From S012-113 sp965368405 (GTDB taxonomy: Bacteria; Bacteroidota; Bacteroidia; Cytophagales; Cyclobacteriaceae): a stretch of 27,064 bases of DNA. Position numbers and translations under genes: made by a program. Positions 23,726-27,064 of the stretch are shown in pieces. The stretch spans positions 1 to 27,064 of the forward strand of contig CBDUMS010000048.1 in assembly GCA_965368405.1 (NCBI GenBank). Reading direction: 5' to 3'. The notes under the pieces were generated by a model. It made no database searches. It worked only from the letters and a program-made list of their open reading frames with translations, and was not told where the DNA came from. How positions within the stretch are numbered: position 1 is the first letter of the stretch; each line of letters begins with the position of its first letter.

Positions 23726-24151
23726 CTACTTAAGAGAATTTAAAAAGTACTCGATAGCTAATCGATAGCTATCTAAGCCTAACCCGGAAATTAGACCAAC
23801 ACATTTACCCGAAAGTAAACTTTGATGACGGTATGATTCTCTCGCATAAATATTAGAAATATGTACTTCAACTACTGGTGTTTCTATGGCACCAATTGCA
23901 TCGCCGATACCAACCGAAGTGTGGGTATATGCACCTGCATTTAGAACAATTCCATCTGCCGAAAAGCCATTCTCTTGTAAATTAGAGATAATCTCACCTT
24001 CTATATTCGATTGGAAATAGGTTAGACTAAGGTCCGGGAATCGATCGTTCAGTGCAGTAAAAAATGCATCGAATGACTGATCGCCGTAGACTTCAGGTTC
24101 ACGGGTTCCTAGTAAATTAAGGTTAGGTCCATTTATTATGTGGATATTCAT
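23726..24151 (-). CDS. aroQ: 3-dehydroquinate dehydratase, type II
   Basis: The 141-residue enzyme catalyses the third step of the shikimate pathway (3-dehydroquinate to 3-dehydroshikimate). Type II marks are all present: INGPNLNLLGTREPEVYG (6-23) with Arg17 and the catalytic Tyr22, FQSNIEGEII (46-55), LNAGAYTHTSV (70-80), VEVHISN with His97, and Arg108 in YARESYRHQS. The length is normal for the dodecameric type II form. It is divergent from xerD with 115 bases between. That gap contains AT-rich sequence and a near-match to a promoter box at 24157-24164, too close to the ATG to be convincing. Confidence 0.96.
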   Translation of the reverse strand: MNIHIINGPNLNLLGTREPEVYGDQSFDAFFTALNDRFPDLSLTYFQSNIEGEIISNLQENGFSADGIVLNAGAYTHTSVGIGDAIGAIETPVVEVHISNIYARESYRHQSLLSGKCVGLISGLGLDSYRLAIEYFLNSLK

Positions 24152-24266
24152 AAGTACAAATTAAGCAATGTTGTTGATGAAAAGTAAGATTTTGTTCGAT
24201 TTCATAAAATCGACCCTAATATTTTGTTCCAAATGGATTGGTTATAAGTAGCTATTTTTATGGTAA

Positions 24267-25166
24267 ATGGAATGGACCTCAGAAATTAGGGATTATAAGA
24301 ACTACTTAAAACTAGAGAGGGGGCTATCGGATAATTCTATCGAAGCATACGTTCGAGACATTACCAAGCTCCAGGCCTATTGTGAAAACGATTCCAGTTC
24401 TATTCCTATCGACGCAGTATCGGCCACCACACTCACCTCTTTCTTGGTAGAACTTAACCAATTAGGATTAGCCGCACATTCGCAAGCAAGAATTATCAGC
24501 GGAATAAAGGGCTTTTACAAATACATGATCATCGAAAAAAAAATTAGCGATGATCCAACGGTCTTGGTAGATGCACCAAAACTTGGTCGTAAACTACCCG
24601 ATACCCTTGATGTAAATGAGATCAATAACCTTTTGGATGCAATCGACCACTCAAAGCCGGAAGGTGCACGAAACAGAGCGATTCTGGAAGTCTTATACAG
24701 CTCTGGACTTAGGGTATCCGAATTAATTAATTTACGAAAAACGAATCTGTTCCTGGAGGCGGGGTTTATCCGTGTTATTGGTAAAGGCAATAAAGAAAGG
24801 CTTGTGCCCATTGGTTCGGAGGCGATTAAATACCTGAATATTTACCTTGAGCAATCACGGGTGCATATCGAAATTAAACCGGGAGAAGAAGATATGGTTT
24901 TTCTTAATCGTCGCGGCAAGCGCCTAACTCGAGTGATGATCTTTACCATTATAAAGAACCTCGCCGCGGCCGCAGGAATTAACAAAAAGATAAGTCCACA
25001 TACCTTTAGGCATTCCTTTGCAACCCACCTCATCGAAGGCGGTGCCGACCTGCGTGCAGTTCAGGAAATGCTCGGCCATGAGTCGATTACTACTACGGAA
25101 ATATACACCCATCTCGACAAAACCTACCTCAAGCAAATTATTAAGGATTATCATCCAAGAAGTTAA
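24267..25166 (+). CDS. xerD: Site-specific tyrosine recombinase XerD-type
   Basis: The protein has 299 residues, the normal Xer length. The N-terminal core-binding domain (about 1-90) opens YKNYLKLERGLSDNSIEAYV. The catalytic domain has the complete set Arg149 (SGLRVSEL), Lys173 (GKGNKERLVP), His245 and Arg248 (HTFRHSFATHL), His271 (LGHES) and nucleophile Tyr280 (EIYTHLD). Xer recombinases resolve chromosome dimers at dif. The presence of ftsK, its activating partner, 1.2 kb downstream fits a core role rather than a mobile integrase. The XerD rather than XerC label rests on overall similarity. No dif-like site was recognised in the window. Confidence 0.9.
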   Translation: MEWTSEIRDYKNYLKLERGLSDNSIEAYVRDITKLQAYCENDSSSIPIDAVSATTLTSFLVELNQLGLAAHSQARIISGIKGFYKYMIIEKKISDDPTVLVDAPKLGRKLPDTLDVNEINNLLDAIDHSKPEGARNRAILEVLYSSGLRVSELINLRKTNLFLEAGFIRVIGKGNKERLVPIGSEAIKYLNIYLEQSRVHIEIKPGEEDMVFLNRRGKRLTRVMIFTIIKNLAAAAGINKKISPHTFRHSFATHLIEGGADLRAVQEMLGHESITTTEIYTHLDKTYLKQIIKDYHPRS

Positions 25167-25208
25167 AATTCATCAATAACGTGGCGAATAATCAGTCTCG
25201 AATTAGGC

Positions 25209-25216
25209 TATATTTG
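25209..25216 (+). promoter_or_regulatory. -7 promoter box of pyrD
   Basis: TATATTTG (25209-25216) is an exact TAnnTTTG match, 17 bases before the TTG start of pyrD and 42 bases after the xerD stop. No TTG is found at the -33 distance. Its place supports a start of translation near 25234. Confidence 0.5.
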
Positions 25217-25233
25217 CATAAAAAATTAGTGCC

Positions 25234-26271
25234 TTGTATAAGTTCCTAATCCGACCCATATTTTTTCTCTTTTCGCCAGAAACAATTCACGCGATTAGCA
25301 TTAATCTTCTAAGAATCATTTTTTTTATCCCAGGTGTCGCCTACCTGACGAAAAGATATTATACCATACAGGATAAGCGTCTGGAACGAAATATTATTGG
25401 TCTTAAATTTCAAAATCCTGTAGGCCTGGCCGCAGGGTTTGATAAAGAAGCTGAGATGATTGATTTATTGGCTCCGTTTGGGTTTGGTGCCATAGAAATA
25501 GGAACGCTAACACCGAAAGGCCAGCCGGGGAATGATAAGCCAAGACTTTTTAGACTCCCTAAAGATGGAGCACTTATTAACCGCATGGGCTTTAATAATG
25601 GCGGAGTAGATGAGGCTGTTAAGCGCTTGCGAACAAGAAAGTCGGATGTTATTGTTGGAGGAAACATCGGTAAAAATAAGCTCACCGAAAATGAATCGGC
25701 TACCCACGACTACGAATATGCCTTTGAAGCATTGCATGCAGAGGTCGATTATTTCGTAGTGAATGTGAGCTCTCCGAATACACCAAATCTCCGCGAATTG
25801 CAAAGTAAGGAGCCCTTGAAGGCATTACTCAATAATTTAATGGAGCGTAATAGTGGCAAAGAAATAGCCAAGCCCATCCTCTTAAAAATCGCACCAGATT
25901 TAACCGATAGCCAGCTTTCTGATATCGTGGAGATTGTAAAAGAGACAAAAATTAGCGGTGTGATTGCCACAAATACTACGATTAGCAGGGAGGGGTTAAA
26001 AACGGCCAAAAAACATGTGGACGATATTGGCGCTGGGGGCCTCAGTGGCAGTCCATTGGCCGAGCGCTCAACAGCAGTAATTAAATACTTAAGAGAGGCA
26101 CTAGGTCCAGATTTATGCATAATAGGTGTCGGAGGTATTATGAACCCAGCTGACGCAGTTGAAAAAATAAAGGCCGGTGCCAACCTGATTCAGATTTATA
26201 CAGGATATATTTATAATGGTCCCGGATTTATTAAAAAGATCAACAAGGCTATCTTAAATGCAGGAGTATAA
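25234..26271 (+). CDS. pyrD: Dihydroorotate dehydrogenase, quinone-dependent (class 2)
   Basis: The 345-residue membrane-associated flavoenzyme oxidises dihydroorotate to orotate in pyrimidine synthesis and passes electrons to the quinone pool, here probably menaquinone. The class 2 N-terminal helical extension is present (LIRPIFFLFSPETIHAISIN). Core motifs follow: NPVGLAAGFDKEAE (61-74), INRMGFNNGG (115-124), the catalytic serine region VNVSSPNTPNLREL (176-189), and the FMN phosphate site GVGGIMNPADA near the end. The start is TTG at 25234: no ATG or GTG is in frame before it, and the extension has the normal family length. A promoter box lies 17 bases before it. Confidence 0.95.
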   Translation: MYKFLIRPIFFLFSPETIHAISINLLRIIFFIPGVAYLTKRYYTIQDKRLERNIIGLKFQNPVGLAAGFDKEAEMIDLLAPFGFGAIEIGTLTPKGQPGNDKPRLFRLPKDGALINRMGFNNGGVDEAVKRLRTRKSDVIVGGNIGKNKLTENESATHDYEYAFEALHAEVDYFVVNVSSPNTPNLRELQSKEPLKALLNNLMERNSGKEIAKPILLKIAPDLTDSQLSDIVEIVKETKISGVIATNTTISREGLKTAKKHVDDIGAGGLSGSPLAERSTAVIKYLREALGPDLCIIGVGGIMNPADAVEKIKAGANLIQIYTGYIYNGPGFIKKINKAILNAGV

Positions 26272-26360
26272 GTTGTAAATCTGCTTGGGTTAGTGTTATT
26301 TTATCATTTTTATCAGCAAGACCGATCATATTTAGCTTAATTTGTGGCTAACTACAGTAG

Positions 26361-27064
26361 ATGGCAAAAAATACCTATAAATCAAACTCATTTCGTTCGA
26401 AAGATAAGGGGCCTAAAAGGTCATTTAATTTTAAGCTAAGCTTATTTCAAGATAGGCGTTTTCAGCTTACCATTGGGTTTTTTCTTTTGGTTTTGTCTCT
26501 ATTCCTATTAGTATCTTTTATTTCATATTTATTTACAGGGAAGGCCGACCAAAGTGTTGTAGAATCGGTTCAGGAGATTGGACTTTTTCAGTCTGGCTTA
26601 GAAGTAGATAACTGGATGAAGCTTTATGGAGCAATTGCTGCCCATTATTTCATATTCGAATGGTTTGGCGTTGCATCATTCTTAATTCCACCCTTATTAT
26701 TCCTGTTTGGTTATAGAGTTGTCTTTAGGCGATCAATTTTGCCATTAAAATCCGCTTCGTTGTTTGTCGTGTTTTTTCTGGTTTGGGTTAGTCTCTTTTT
26801 AGGAGATATAGTATACAGCGTGGAAGAACCTACTGAATTGAGCTTTTTAAGTGGAGGTTTGGGTTACGATCTTGCATTACTTATTAATAGCTTGGTTGGC
26901 TGGGGTACGATACTGTTGCTCTTGTTTTCATTAATCGTTTTCGTAATCTACTTCTTTAACGTTACTACCCTGCTGGGCTTAAAGCAAAAGGTAGAAGAGT
27001 CTGTAGAAGACCTTGAGGAGAAGCTTGAAGAATCACTGGAACCCATACAAAAGGCCGATCACGA
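26361..27064 (+). CDS. ftsK: DNA translocase FtsK, N-terminal part (cut by window end)
   Basis: The frame is open from ATG 26361 to the last base (234 whole codons, no stop). After a basic cytoplasmic start (AKNTYKSNSFRSKDKGPKR) come four hydrophobic helices (about residues 37-60, 94-114, 124-142 and 157-186). The segment NWMKLYGAIAAHYFIFEWFG with FLIPPLLFLFGYRVVF is typical of Bacteroidota FtsK between helices 1 and 2. An acidic coiled-coil-like linker begins at the end (VEESVEDLEEKLEESLE). The ATPase motor and gamma domain lie beyond the window. FtsK coordinates septation with chromosome segregation and activates XerCD. The start MAKNTYKS follows an 89-base gap in which no clear promoter is seen. 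Confidence 0.88.
   Translation, partial: MAKNTYKSNSFRSKDKGPKRSFNFKLSLFQDRRFQLTIGFFLLVLSLFLLVSFISYLFTGKADQSVVESVQEIGLFQSGLEVDNWMKLYGAIAAHYFIFEWFGVASFLIPPLLFLFGYRVVFRRSILPLKSASLFVVFFLVWVSLFLGDIVYSVEEPTELSFLSGGLGYDLALLINSLVGWGTILLLLFSLIVFVIYFFNVTTLLGLKQKVEESVEDLEEKLEESLEPIQKADH

Noticed and set aside
24267..25166. Tyrosine recombinase as sign of an integrated mobile element
   Set aside because: Length and residues fit housekeeping XerD, neighbours are aroQ, pyrD and ftsK, and no direct repeats, attachment site or cargo genes are seen.

Overview
The window looks like a core chromosomal segment of a member of the Bacteroidota, probably the Cytophagales or a close relative (inference). The evidence is a PorT-family and a PorE-like protein of the type IX secretion system (T9SS), a bacillithiol gene (bshA), a menaquinone methyltransferase, AsmA-like and OmpA-like envelope proteins, many promoter-like TAnnTTTG boxes and few clear Shine-Dalgarno sites. 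Base composition looks uniform and moderately AT-rich. I see no insertion sequence, prophage, CRISPR array or rRNA.

Layout. 1-304: tRNA-Val on the minus strand, with a broken partial copy of itself and a hairpin element in its own leader. 305-3075: an AsmA-like envelope protein, then a 45-residue lipoprotein gene closed by a terminator. 3142-7289 (minus): a beta-lactamase-fold hydrolase with an unusual N-terminus, bshA, and a fatty acid hydroxylase-type membrane enzyme. 7343-11261 (plus): a tight operon of a small membrane protein, mutL and two rhomboid proteases. 11265-11855 (minus): the GTPase engB. 11989-15461 (plus): a PorE-like protein, ubiE and porT, which suggests that T9SS assembly and menaquinone synthesis genes are packed together. 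15517-16263: a short-chain dehydrogenase. 16267-21193 (minus): cytidine deaminase, a 1014-residue ABCG-type transporter with a TerB-like N-terminus, a lipoprotein and a small secreted cysteine-containing protein. 21303-27064: a saccharopine dehydrogenase-family enzyme, rnhA, marC, aroQ, xerD, pyrD and the first part of ftsK, cut by the window end.

Most genes are housekeeping. The least explained parts are the TerB-ABC transporter with its two exported downstream partners, the tRNA-Val leader element, the MutL with an altered metal-site motif, and the beta-lactamase-fold protein that appears to have lost a glycosidase domain. Two starts on opposite strands (engB and the PorE-like gene) should be moved inward; this removes an apparent overlap and leaves a 133-base divergent intergenic region.
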